Part shown: one piece after another, positions 22,956-33,602 of the stretch
Position numbering within the stretch: position 1 is the first letter of the stretch
Layout: each line of letters begins with the position of its first letter
From: Blepharisma japonicum
Taxonomy: Eukaryota; Ciliophora; Heterotrichea; Heterotrichida; Blepharismidae
Direction: 5' to 3'
NCBI GenBank assembly: GCA_949751835.1
Contig: CATKHK010000047.1
Coordinates: 186,001-250,000 of the forward strand
Length of the DNA: 64,000 bases
Translations under genes and position numbers: made by a program
Notes under the pieces: generated by a model
Seen by the model: only the letters and a program-made list of their open reading frames with translations
What the model was told of the DNA's origin: nothing
Database searches by the model: none

Positions 22956-24911
22956 TTAAAGAAAATAGTTATTATCTTTCATCTTGTAGATTTCATCTGA
23001 ATATTTTCTAAAGCCTTTATCTACATGATCTTTATATTTTGCAGCAAACTCTCCTGCTGCATAATCACCTTTTCTGTTAGAAGAAGTTGGTGAATTGCAA
23101 TTGCTATAAAAATTGCAGGGCGTAAGTCTCTTATCAGTATGCTTTCTGTATGTAATTGTTTCAATACTTCTTTTAGAGTCAATAGTAAAACCCTGTGGAC
23201 TTTTAAGACTAATAAGCGTCGGAGTCTCACTGCCAATTTTTCTATTATAGAAAATAATTTGTTTATCTTCTTTGAAGATAGGCAAATCTATAGGCTTGAC
23301 TCTCTCTGTGCTTGGATATGGGCTTGGGCCTGGCGAAGATCTAAATCTTCTATGCTTTGGGGTTGTTAATGTTGAAGCATGCTTAAGTTGCTTATCAAGG
23401 ACACTAGAGCGACCATCTTTTGCAGGCTTTTCCTGTATATTTAGAATTGGTTCTTTTAATTTTTCAGTTTGTTCTTTTTCTTTTTCCAAGTGCTCAGTAG
23501 GTAATTTACTTAATGATCTAAAATCAAATGATTTTTTTGCCTCTTCAATTTTTATTAGCTGGACAGCCCTTTGTTTATAAAACGCATAATTTGCATTGTG
23601 TTTGTCTCTTATTTGGGCTCATGTATCAGAATTGGTTATTCCAATATTCAAATTCTAAATGATAATTACATCTCTACTTATGCAAAATAGCTCGCCTTCA
23701 TCAGATATACATTGGCAAGAGTGCATCCTTTTTTCAAAATTTTCCATAGCTTCTTCCATTCCTATCATTTCGTTTTTTCCTTTGATTACTAATTGCAATT
23801 GCTTTTTAATACTTTTTTTCCTCATCTTTCCTAGCCTAAGCATAGAGCTATGGCTGTTCAATCTGCTTGTTTGAGGGCCAAAAGATGAGATATCAACAAC
23901 TCCTTTTAATTCACTATGGATTTTTGTAATCTAATTGAGTTTTACCTTAAATTCACCAGACTTTACAAAATATACAGTGTTAGCTGGCTCACCTTCTTTA
24001 TATACATACTGATTCTTCTTGTACAAAATTCTTGAAAAATAGAATCCTAATTTATATAGAGCAATTTTACTCCAATTACAAAATATAGGCAAAGCTTGAA
24101 GAAATTTTATTTTTTCATTGAGCTTTTTTTCTGCTAGATTCCCAAGGATTTTTTTAAAATTTAGCTTTGATATGACTCCTAAAATTATATTTTTTTCTGC
24201 AATAATTGTAGCAGCCCTAGGTCTTTCACTTATTAAAGATAATTCTCCAAAGGATTCTCCTTCATTTATTGTAGAGACTTTGGTTAGCTCTTCTGTTTCT
24301 ATTTCTACAAATCTTGTTCCTGGGCTTTGCTTTGACAAGAAATCCAGGATTATTTCTTTTTCTTCATTAAGTTTATCTTGAAATAAATCATTTATTTTTC
24401 AAAATTCATCTGGCTGTTGATTATCATTGTCTTCATTTTTCTTTTCTTGCATGGCACTACTAAGTGAAATAAGATCAACCGCATTAAAAATTCTCCCACC
24501 TCTTCTTTTCTTTTTTTTTGTGTCAGGTTTTATTTCAGTAATATCATCTTCTCCATCATAAAGTGTTAATAAAAATGTTTTAAGCCTATACTTCTTTAGA
24601 TCTCTGAGATTTACTGCGACCTTTTTCTTTGTAGGAATATTGACTGAAGCCGACCCTTTTAGAACGATGTAAAAATTAGACCCGTTTTCACCAAAATTTA
24701 CTATTATATCTCCTGGGTTATGCTCCTCAAATGTCATTATTTGGCAACATGATTCATGAATTTCAGATGATTTTTGTTCTTCAGTTATCTTTGTGAAAAA
24801 ATCTATTTTTGATGTAAGAGCCATAAGATAGGCAATATCTTCGTTACTACGGAGTCTAGAAGGAATTTGGAGTATTTGGGTTATTCTTGAAATATCATAT
24901 GATATTGACAT
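22956..24911 (-). CDS. Cyclic-nucleotide-binding protein, array copy 6
   Basis: A 641-aa paralogue with exons 23946-24911, 23670-23930 and 22956-23654; introns GTAAAACTCAATTAG and GTAATTATCATTTAG. The start is the ATG at 24909-24911 (MSISYDIS); the codon before is TTG. First cassette FGELSLISERPRAAT. In the second CNB domain the otherwise conserved CQCW is CQCI. The tail is more divergent than elsewhere: RLTPCNFYSNC replaces the RRVAPPNFLRN-type block, and it ends NNYFL. Open throughout with TGA as Trp. Confidence 0.9.
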
Positions 24912-25092
24912 CAAATTTATAGTATTTATATTATTTCGAATAATATTCTAAACTATTGGAATTATTAAAAACATAGCCTGCTAAGAATTGTTAATAAAAT
25001 TACATTAAGATGAGTTGTTGATTAATTAATTTTAGAGTCAAATTATAAATAAAAATGAAAGCAAATGAGATTTATGCTGTTGGTGAAATTCT

Positions 25093-25142
25093 AAATAGGG
25101 TAGAGACACCACAGTCCTATTTTTGTATTATAAAGATTATTA
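25093..25142 (-). promoter_or_regulatory. Conserved 5' element of CNB copy 6
   Basis: Begins 182 bp upstream of the ATG at 24911: AAATAGGGTAGAGACACCAC, AGTCC, ending AAAGATTATTAAC. Confidence 0.45.
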
Positions 25143-25439
25143 ACTTAATAATTCATTCAAGTGTAAGTAAATAAGGCAGCAATCTACTACATTTTATATA
25201 TTCCTAGCCTATTAAGCTCAGTAATGTAGTTGAACCAAAATTTTTTGAATAATTTTTATTATGTCTAAAACTTCTAATTTACTGGTTGGTCATTACTGAT
25301 AATCTGTTAATCTGTTAAGTGCATGAATATAGATCTTATCATTGGTTTCTAACTCTTTATGGTCTTCGAATTTTAGTATTTTATTTAGGTGTATTAATTG
25401 CACTTATGCATTTTAATCAGCTCTTAGCTTAGCTACAAT

Positions 25440-25840
25440 TAACTAAAGTTAGAATAGAAGATATGGCTATGGGAAGTAAAACTATAAAATGAGAGGCTAA
25501 ATGAAATTTACTGCTAGGGAAAATGGGTAGCCTCTACAATTGTGTCTTAACCCAAAAAGAAATAAAGATTTTTTCAAAAACTGCATGTAAATTAGATGAT
25601 TTTGGGAGAGTTCCATATAAAATCGAGAAAAATTTGTGATATAAATAGTAGCTGGCTGAAAATATTAATGATAAACGATACTAAATATTGGAATATTGAT
25701 AATTATAGGCCTTCTTTCCATAGAGTTTCAGAGTACTCATTAATAAGTAACTGTAATAGCTAAGGCTACACTAAGCTAATAATAAATTAAATAAAAATAG
25801 AAAATAGAGAAGACACTATAGAAAGCCTGGAGTCTGAGAT
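25440..25840 (+). pseudogene. Decayed OSBP relic 7
   Basis: Matches the OSBP 3' third with unusually clear blocks: AAATTTGTGATATAAATAG, AGTAGCTGGCTGAAAATATT, GATACTAAATATTGGAATAT and TTTCCATAGAGTTTCAG. The frame is broken. It is immediately before CNB copy 7. Confidence 0.85.
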
Positions 25841-25931
25841 ATTAAGTAAGGACACATTAGTTTGCTTAATTAAATAATAATTTATAATAATGAATCACAT
25901 TTCCCAAAATTGCTATTGCCAACTCATCAAT

Positions 25932-27908
25932 TTAAAGAAAATAGCTATTTGCTTCCCTCTTGCTCGACACTATTTCTGCTGAATATTTTCTAAAGCTTTG
26001 ATCTACATTATCTTTAAATTTCATTGCAAGTTCTTCTATTGAATTATCAGCTTTTCTGCTTGAAGCTCGTGATTTATAATTTCTCAAAAAATTAGGTGGA
26101 GCCACTCTTCTATGAACAATTTTTTTATATGGATTTGCCTTGATTCTCCTTGTAAAGCTATTAGTAAAACTCTGAGGACTTTTAGGACTATCAAGATTCG
26201 AATGCACTGTGTCAATTCTTCTATTAAAAAAATATATTGACCTGTCTTCTTTATATATAGGTGATTCTTCAGTTTTTACTCTTTCTGGGCTTGGGCATGG
26301 ACTTGGGCTTGGAGAGGATTTGAATCTGTTATGCTTTGGAGACATGGATCGAGAAGAATGCTTAAGCTGTTTAACCGGAATACTAAATCTATTCTCCTTT
26401 ATGGGTTTTTCTATTACATGAGGAATTGGCTCTTTTGATTTTTCATTTCAATTTTGCTCTTTTTGTTCTTTCTTTTCTTTTACCAGCCGCTTGATAGGTA
26501 TTTTGCTAAATGATGTAAAATCTAATGATTTTTTTGCCTCCTCAATTTTTGTTAATTGGGTAACTCTGTCTTTAAAATATGCATTATTTGCATTGTGTTT
26601 ATCTCTTATTTGAGCTCATGTATCAGGATAGGCTATTCCATTATTCAAGTTCTAATTGTTAATTACCTCTCTGCTTATGCATAATAATTCACCTTCATTC
26701 GACCAACATTGGCAAGAGTGGATTCTTTTTTCAAAATTTTCCAATGTTTCTTCCATTCCTATCATTTCGTTTTTTCCTTTGATTACTAATTGTAATTGTT
26801 TTTGGATGCCTATTTTCCTCATTTTTCCTAGTCTAAGAACAGTACCATGGCTGCTTAGACGGCTTTTATTAATATCTAGAGATGAGGTATCAACAACTCC
26901 TTTCAGTTCGCTGTGTATTTTTGTGATCTAATTTATTTTTACTTTAAATTCTCCAGATTTTACAAAATATACAGTGTTAGCGGGTTCGCCTTCTTTATAT
27001 ACAAATTGATGCTTCTTGTAATAAACTCTTTTAAAATAATAACCTAGCTTATATAAAGCAATTTTACTTCAATTTGAAAATATTGGTAAAGATTGAAGAA
27101 ATTCAATTTTTTCATTAAGCCTTTTTTCTGCGAGAATTCCCAAAATTTTTTTAAAATTTGGCTTTGATATGACACCTAAAATTATTTTTTCTTCTGCTAT
27201 AAGTGTAGCAGCTCTAGGCCTATCACTTATTAATGATAACTCTCCAAAAGATTCCCCTTCATTTATTATAGAAACTTTGGTTAACTCCTGAGTTTCTATT
27301 TCTACAACTCTTGCTTCTGGGCTTTGTTTAGACAAAAAATCAAGAATTATTACTTTTTCTTCATCTAGCTTGTCCTGAAATAAATCATTCATTTTTCAAA
27401 AATCATTTAGCTGCGGATTATCGGTGTCTTCATTTTTCTTTTCTTGCATAGCAATGTTGAGTGAATTAAGATCAACTGCATTCATAATTTTAGCACCCCT
27501 TCTTCTCTTTTTCCTTGGATCGAACTTTATTTCAGGCACATCATCTTCCTCATCGTTAAAGGTCGATATTATCTTTTTAAGTTTTTCTGTTGCGACATCA
27601 CTGAGATTTATTGTCATTCTTTTTTTCATAGGAATATTCACTGAAGCTGACCCTTTAAGAACAATGTAAAAATTTGACCCGCTTTCACCAAAATTTACTA
27701 TTATATCTCCTGGGTTATGCTCCTCAAATGTCATTACTTGACAACATGCTCTATGAATTTCAGATGATTTTTGCTCTTCAGTTATCTTTGTGAAAAAGTC
27801 TATTTTTGATGTAAGAGCCATAAGATAGGCGATATCCTCGTTACTACGTAGTCTAGAAGGAATTTGGAGTACTTGGATTATTCTTGGTATATCATATGTT
27901 GCTGACAT
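25932..27908 (-). CDS. Cyclic-nucleotide-binding protein, array copy 7
   Basis: A 648-aa paralogue with exons 26943-27908, 26667-26927 and 25932-26651; introns GTAAAAATAAATTAG and GTAATTAACAATTAG. Longest tail of the seven. First cassette FGELSLISDRPRAAT. The last block reads SAEIVSSKREANSYFL with a small insertion. TGA Trp codons include NDFWKMND and a Trp in the EQNWNEKS region of the tail. Its 5' flank differs from the other copies: about 150 bp is inserted at ~27.98-28.13 kb and the element found 180 bp upstream in copies 1-6 is not recognisable, so its regulation may differ. Confidence 0.9.
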
Positions 27909-28449
27909 ACAGTTTGCTGTATTTATTATTTATAATTGAATTTTAAGTTATGTTAATTGCCATATATTATAGCCTAAATAGAATTCTTTAGTAAAGTATT
28001 TAAATAAGGCTAGACTGGCTTATGGTTTTATTAAAACAGGAACTTACCACTTATTAAAACACTTTTTTATCAATTAAAAATAGGTGGCTCTTGTTTATGA
28101 CAAGTCTATTCAGCTTAATGATTCGTAAATTGTATTATGATATGTTGTTGATTAATTTATTCTAAACCAAAATGATAGATTAAATATGAATAAATCCAGA
28201 TCTATTTTACTAATGAATTTTTAAGATGGAATTTTATTTATAAGGGTTACATATCATCGAAATCTTCTCTATTACAAAAGAAAAATTATTATTATATTTT
28301 TCAGTTAAAAAGCTCAATAATTATATTATTTTAAATATTAGGATAAATCCTAAATTATCATATATCATAAATCATATACCTACTCTTAGCATATTATTTA
28401 GTAATCATCTTATCTTATCTCTATCTAGCGGTCAACCCGCAAGCGATCC

Positions 28450-29658
28450 TTATGGATCTGTTCTTATTCAGTCTGTTATTCTAGTCTGAAGCATCTTCCC
28501 AGCACAGTTCTTTTCAGCTCTATCAGCATGTTCTACTGCCCTCTGTGCCAACACCTTGACATGGTATCGCTTAATCAGCCAGTCCATTTCTTTCACTACC
28601 TCCGCTCTTCCATCAGTCCACCACTTGTGCATTAGTTGTTCAGATCTTCAGCTGTACATTAACATGTCCAGCAATGTAACTCCAACAGCTTCTCGTGTTT
28701 GTAGCTCCTGTGTATTGCCGGTCTCTGTTGGTGCTTCTTGTTCCTCCTGAGCCTGTCCACTAATCATTTCATGTAATGAGCTACCTAGCATATGTACCTC
28801 CTGATCCAGTGAGTTGTGCATGCCTTGCATGTGCGTACCAGGTATGTGCATGTTATGCTTGTGCATGTCATGTATGTGCATGTTCTGTATGTTCATGTCA
28901 TGTATGTGCATGTCATGCACGTGCATGGCTTGTTTATGTGTGTCTTGTATGTCCATGTCCTGTAATGTCTGTATATCATCTAGAATTTCTATTGAGTCGT
29001 CTCTTTGTGTTATTTCGGTAATTCTGGTCATCAGTTCACACCGATAATCTGCATATACTGGGCATCATACTAGCATGTGCTCTTCAGTTTCAACTATCGA
29101 GCAGACCTCACACAATGGGCTATTGGTTAAGTGTCGTTTGTATGCACAACCGTTGCTACTGTTGAAACCTGCTCTGAGTCTATGTATGGCTCCAACCGCT
29201 ACTTGTTTATCAGAGTTCAAGAGTACATAGGTTGGGATGTAGGTGCTTGTAGCACCTTGCATCACCCATCTGAACATTTCTGTTGTTTTGGGAGTTTCTG
29301 TCTCTAATCTATACATTGATTCTCTAAATTCAGCCTTCTTGATAGAGTCCTTCAGCACCGTTTTTCACTCTTTGAGTTCAGTTTTCTTGATAAGCCTGTT
29401 GCTATATTTCTCCAGTTTCAAATCTCTCAGGTAGTCGGTGCACCTCTTTTCTCACGGCAAGTTTTGCTGTTTATTAAGCCTCCACGTTATCTTCGATAGC
29501 AGATCTGTTTCCTTCATAGCCTTTTGTCTGAAGATTAATGTTTGCATTTTCATCAGATTCTTTAGGCTGCTTCATCCTAAGTCTAACATCGATGTTTCTC
29601 TAGCTGTGCCTCTACATCCAGGGATTCGGTTACAGAATGGTTCTGGTGGAAGTAGGGA
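28450..29658 (-). CDS. LINE C-terminal ORF fragment with CCHC motif and MHIHD repeats
   Basis: An open frame of ~402 codons with no TAA or TAG, using TGA as Trp like host genes. It contains GCRGTARETSMLDLGWSSL and many basic helices typical of the region after RT, then IHRLRAGFNSSNG, and a Cys/His knuckle of the form C-x2-C-x7-H-x4-C in LCEVCSIVETEEHMLVWC. A stretch of five-residue repeats (MHVHD, MHIHD, MNIQN, MHIHD, MHKHN) follows, then a TGG/TGA-containing tail (MHKWWTDGRAEVVKEMDW) to TAA at 28450-28452. No natural start is visible since the element is 5'-truncated. Confidence 0.75.
28805..28975 (-). repeat. 15-bp minisatellite inside the LINE ORF
   Basis: About nine to ten imperfect 15-bp units, on the plus strand of type CATGTCATGTATGTG. 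On the coding strand each unit gives five residues such as M-H-I-H-D. Because the unit is a multiple of three, the frame is kept. Confidence 0.8.
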
Positions 29659-29741
29659 CTATAAACATCAGCACATCTTGACTTAACTATTTAATAATCA
29701 CTATTTAACTTAAAATTCTGACTCATCAAAAAATTTATAAT

Positions 29742-31298
29742 ATGGATAAGCCAAGAAGTCATTCTCCTCCACCCAGAAAAATCCATAAAAGCAACAATTG
29801 AAAAGACACTTTAGAAAATGCAAGACAAAGTGAAATTTCTCGAAAGCCAACTGCTAAGAAAAATGATTTTTTTTCTGAAATGGACTATTCCAGACGTGAA
29901 ATTCCAAATCATTCATCAATTCAAGATAAAGAATGAAAAGACAGCGAAAGAAGCTTCCATTTAGAGCAAGCTAAACTCAGATCCCAAATAAGAATAGAGC
30001 AAGGAAGGGAAACCAAATTTGACTTATTATTAAGAGTTTTGATGATTTATCATGGAGAAATCCCTTTTGAAAAGCGCTCACAAGCCATTCCTATCGAAAT
30101 CCGTGAACCTTACATATATCTAAATAACTGCAGTTACAGCGAATTAGAAGCTATAAAAGCCTCAATTGACGTCCACTTTCAGCTTGAAGACAACAAAGAA
30201 AAGCAGGAATTTTGAAATTCTCTTTTAATTATCGTCAATCAAGAAATACAACAATCTAAAAATACCGAAAATAACCGAAACCCAAGCCAGTTTAAAGATG
30301 ATATTGATAGAATTATCAAAAATTTAGATGAAAAAAAATTAGGAGTAATTGAAGAGCAAGTAAGGCAAAATTTGAATCGGCAAGATAAGGATAAAACTTT
30401 TTGGACTGAAGTACAAGACAATATTTCTATATATAAAGCAAAATCATCATTAAAAAAAGCATTTCAGAATTTTATGGAAAAACCAGAAAATAATAACAAT
30501 GAATTAATATTTTCTCCAGTTCAGAAACGAGATCTATTAATGAAAGATGATTTTTTACAGACTGGGGCAAATGATGGAAGTGAAAGCCCAATTTTATTTG
30601 AAGACGAAACAAATTTTGATGGTATAAAGATAATTACGGCCGATAAAGAACAAAAAACTTACTCTCAATCAAGGCGAGAAATAATGCTAAAAGAGCTTGA
30701 AAATTTAATAGAAAGACAAAAAAGACTGATCTCAAAGAAAAATCCTTTACTAAGCTCAGACAGTGCTCTATATAATGTATTGAGAAATGAAAAAGTTGTG
30801 AGTGGGAATATTGAGAATTCCATAGAAGATTTAATGAAAATTGATATGATGAAATTTATGAAGCTTGAAGATGGGGAGACAGAGTTTGGAGAAATCGTAG
30901 ATTTAAAGCCAATTTTAGAAGACTGGAATGATAAATATCGGCCTAGAAAGCCAAAATATTTCAATAGAATTAAAACAGGCTACGAATGAACTAGACACAA
31001 CCAAACACATTATGATCATAGAAATCCTCCACCCAAGGTAGTTCAAGGCTACAAATTTAATATTTTTTATCCCTGCCTTATCGATAAAACCCAAGCTCCC
31101 CAATTTTATTTAGAACCAGACGAAACTAATGATACAGCAATACTAAGGTTTCATGCAGGCCCTCCATATGAAGACATTGCATTTAGAATAATAAATAGAG
31201 AATGGGACTACTCAGACAGGCATGGCTTTAAAAGCTTTTTCGACAAAGGAATTTTGCATTTGTACTTCAATTTCAAGCGCCATAGATATAAACGCTAA
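29742..31298 (+). CDS. CACTIN: Cactin, spliceosome-associated protein
   Basis: A 518-aa protein in one exon, with TGA Trp codons (for example NNWKD, EFWNS, YEWTRH). The C-terminal ~125 residues match the highly conserved cactin C-terminal domain: YRPRKPKYFNRIKTGYEW, NQTHYDHRNPPPKVVQGYKF, NIFYPCLIDK, AILRFHAGPPYEDIAF, NREWDYSDRHGF and the final LHLYFNFKRHRYKR. The middle region (LRSQIRIEQGRETKFDLLL, IREPYIYLNNCSYSEL) fits the cactin_mid domain. The protein is shorter than metazoan cactins, which have a long RS-rich N-terminus. Cactin acts in pre-mRNA splicing; here splicing handles 15-nt introns. It is the sole intact copy in the array, and two 5' relics lie at 13.9 and 17.3 kb. Confidence 0.95.
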
Positions 31299-31340
31299 TT
31301 TTTTATATGTAAAAATTAATTTAAATAGGAAAAATTATTA

Positions 31341-33576
31341 ATGGCAAGCACAGTTCAAGATATGATTGGGGATTACGTAAATTGTTATATAGAAAATTCT
31401 TGAAATCATCTCTACATCTACACAAGAAACCATCTACAAAGCTCAAAATCCACAAGGGATAATCGTCACTCTCAAATTACTGATGCATGAAACATATAAT
31501 GCAGATTTGCTTCAAGTTTTTCAAACCAAAATTAATTTGCTCAAAGCAGCTTCTCACAAGCACCTTCTAAGATATCTCGATTTCTTTGACACTTCTACAT
31601 CATTTGTCGTAGTCTCTGAATATTATTCAGGAATTTTGATATCAGATTCAATCAGATGAAAAGGATCATTTTCTGAAATTTTCGTGAAGAAATACATAAG
31701 ACAAATTTTAAAGACCTTATATTATCTGCATGGCATGGGGATTGTGCATGGTCAATTAGGCTGTGACAAAATTGTAATTAATGAAGAAGGAATGCTAAAG
31801 ATTTTTGATTTTGGACTTGGGAAAAGAATTGATGAAAAATCAGCACCAGAAATCAAGGAAAGGAAAGAGTTGCAATTTTCAATTGATATGTGAAGCCTAG
31901 GATATATATTGCTAGAAATTACTACAGGAAGAGAAGGAAATAAAAATGATCTTTTAAGGACTGGGCTTGATGAAGATTTTCGAAGCTTAGCTATTCAGCT
32001 ATTAGATGAAGATTATAAGACAAGAATTACTGTAGAAGAGGCATTTGAGCATCCATTTTTAACAAAATTAAGAGATTCTTTTATAAATCGGCATAGAAGG
32101 CATGAAGCAAGAACAAACTATGAAGAAGATGAAGAAGACAAAAATAATCAAACAGAGCTAGAGCTGTCACCTAAGCTTGGCGAACATTCAGTTAGGACCC
32201 AGCTTACAAAAACTACCAGAATAGGTACTAGTAGTGCTAATTCTCCAAGAGGCGTTTTGAGTAATAATCACAGCTTTTCTTTTGTGAGTGCTGGCGAGCA
32301 GTCATTTTTCTTAGAAAATTTAGATTTAAATTCAAATCGGCTTGTTTCCTCATTAGAAACTTTAGTTCAAGTCGCAATTGCAAAGCCAGAAACTAAGGAG
32401 TCACTACCAGCTTATTTTATAAATATAAAAGAAATCATTGAGGAATGCGAAGACTCAAGTGTACTAAATTTATGCTTCAAAATCATTGCTTTAGCATCAG
32501 AATCATCACATGAAGTTCTTGAAAAAATCTGCACATCAGGGCTTTTATGCTCTCTGCTCCAATATGTAGGTGACGAAAATGAGCATGAATTTAGGCTCAG
32601 TATAGCTTATATACTTAAGCAGCTATTCCAATTTGATGACTTAATAAAAATGTGCCTGGCTGCTGGAACATTGGAAGCTTTGCCTTTATTTCTGGATGCG
32701 GATTTTGAAAACAACAAAGATTTGATTTTCATTGCGATTGACTGTATGATGCCTTTAAGGCATAATTATGATAGTCTGTGCATTTGGGGTAGCTTTGGGA
32801 CAGCAGAAAGGATTGTTATGACTTTTTCATCGCTAATTAATGAAGATTTAGAATATTTACAGAAAACTGCAGAATTAATATTAACTTTTGCAAGAGGGCC
32901 AAAAGCTGAACACCTTTGCAGTAAGGAAATATTAAACTTACTTCTTTTTTCAATGAGAAAAGCCCCTGACGACATTTTAGTCCTCATAATAAAATCATTG
33001 CGAGCACTTGCAGAAAAACATGCAAATGAGCTTGAAAATGAAGGAATAATGGTTGACTTAGTCTTTTATTTAAACAAATCAAATTCCGTAGTTCATGAAG
33101 TCCTTGAAGCAATGCTTGACTTATGTGGAACCAGCTCAGCAAGAGTTGAGCAGCTTGCACTCGCCAATTGTATACCTGAGCTACAAAAAATAATAATAAA
33201 TGAATCAAATGACTCACAAAGCGCGCTTGACTTATTTTGCATGTTTGCAGCTACCTCACAAGCAAGCAGATGAAAATTAAGGCAAGCAAAGTCACTTGGG
33301 TTTATGGTAAAATATTTGAACGACGATAATGTTATTGAAGCTTTAGGAAAGTGAATAATGCAAGACCCTGAAGTGGAGTCTGAGGTACTAAAACCATGCA
33401 ATTTAGATATTATTGCAGAAAGAATCAGCCAGGAAACCAGGCTAATTAAATGGGAGGGAGTCTTGGAAAGCTCAAATACAATAAGAAGAGCTTTATATGA
33501 AGCTGTAAAAAAGAAAGGAGGGAATCCAAGGGTGCTTGATTTGATCAAGCAGGTGATGAATAGGTATGAAAATTAA
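31341..33576 (+). CDS. Degenerate protein kinase with probable armadillo/HEAT-like tail
   Basis: A 739-aa protein with exon 1 of 36 nt (31341-31376), a 16-nt intron GTAAATTGTTATATAG, and exon 2 31393-33576. Residues ~12-260 are a kinase fold: beta-3 lysine K40 (TLKLL), YIRQILKTLYYLHGMGIVHG, DFG at 151-153 and MWSLGYILLEITTG. The HRD motif reads H-G-Q (131-133), so the catalytic Asp is Gln, and the following Lys and Asn are also lost; the glycine loop is poor. A spacer follows, then ~400 aa of alpha-helical repeats (LVQVAIAKPET, CFKIIALASESSHEVLEKI, SLLQYVGDENEHEFRLSIAY) resembling ARM/HEAT repeats. The order kinase plus ARM recalls Cdc15/MAP3K-epsilon kinases. TGA codons are Trp. Likely a pseudokinase scaffold. 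Confidence 0.85.
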
Positions 33577-33602
33577 ATGTTAATAATAAATTATTCACTT
33601 AT

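Larger units (their letters stand above)
28420..29690 (-). mobile_element. 3' end of a non-LTR (LINE) retrotransposon
   Basis: A GC-richer island in AT-rich DNA. Its minus strand encodes the post-reverse-transcriptase C-terminal region of a LINE polyprotein. No RT or endonuclease core remains, so the copy is 5'-truncated, as is usual for LINE insertions. The 3' end beyond the stop is short, with a GATAAGATAAGATG-like tail. It lies ~50 bp upstream of the cactin start and downstream in the array of CNB copy 7's 5' flank. Confidence 0.75.
4873..31298. repeat. Tandem array: seven OSBP / CNB / cactin units
   Basis: The region is built from repeats of an ancestral unit: OSBP (+), CNB protein (-), cactin (+). 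CNB starts lie at 8092, 10729, 13400, 16844, 22082, 24911 and 27908, giving steps of about 2.6-3.4 kb, or 5.2 kb where a 2 kb segment was inserted. Intact OSBP is at the left end and intact cactin at the right end, as expected if unequal crossing-over multiplied the segment. Internal OSBP copies are recognisable 3' relics, and cactin 5' relics remain at ~13.9 and ~17.3 kb. The repeat structure is seen directly by comparing the sequences; the mechanism is inferred. Confidence 0.88.

Noticed and set aside
23139-23369. Open frames on the plus strand across the CNB genes
   Set aside because: They are shadows of the minus-strand CNB genes; the same regions have conserved domains and matched exon lengths on the minus strand.
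28805-28975. CRISPR-like repeat array
   Set aside because: Units are contiguous 15-mers without spacers, inside a eukaryotic ORF.
28776-29047. Cys/Met-rich plus-strand frames over the LINE minisatellite (CACHVCAC type)
   Set aside because: They are the complement of the repeat coding M-H-I-H-D on the minus strand; only the minus-strand frame extends into recognisable LINE sequence.
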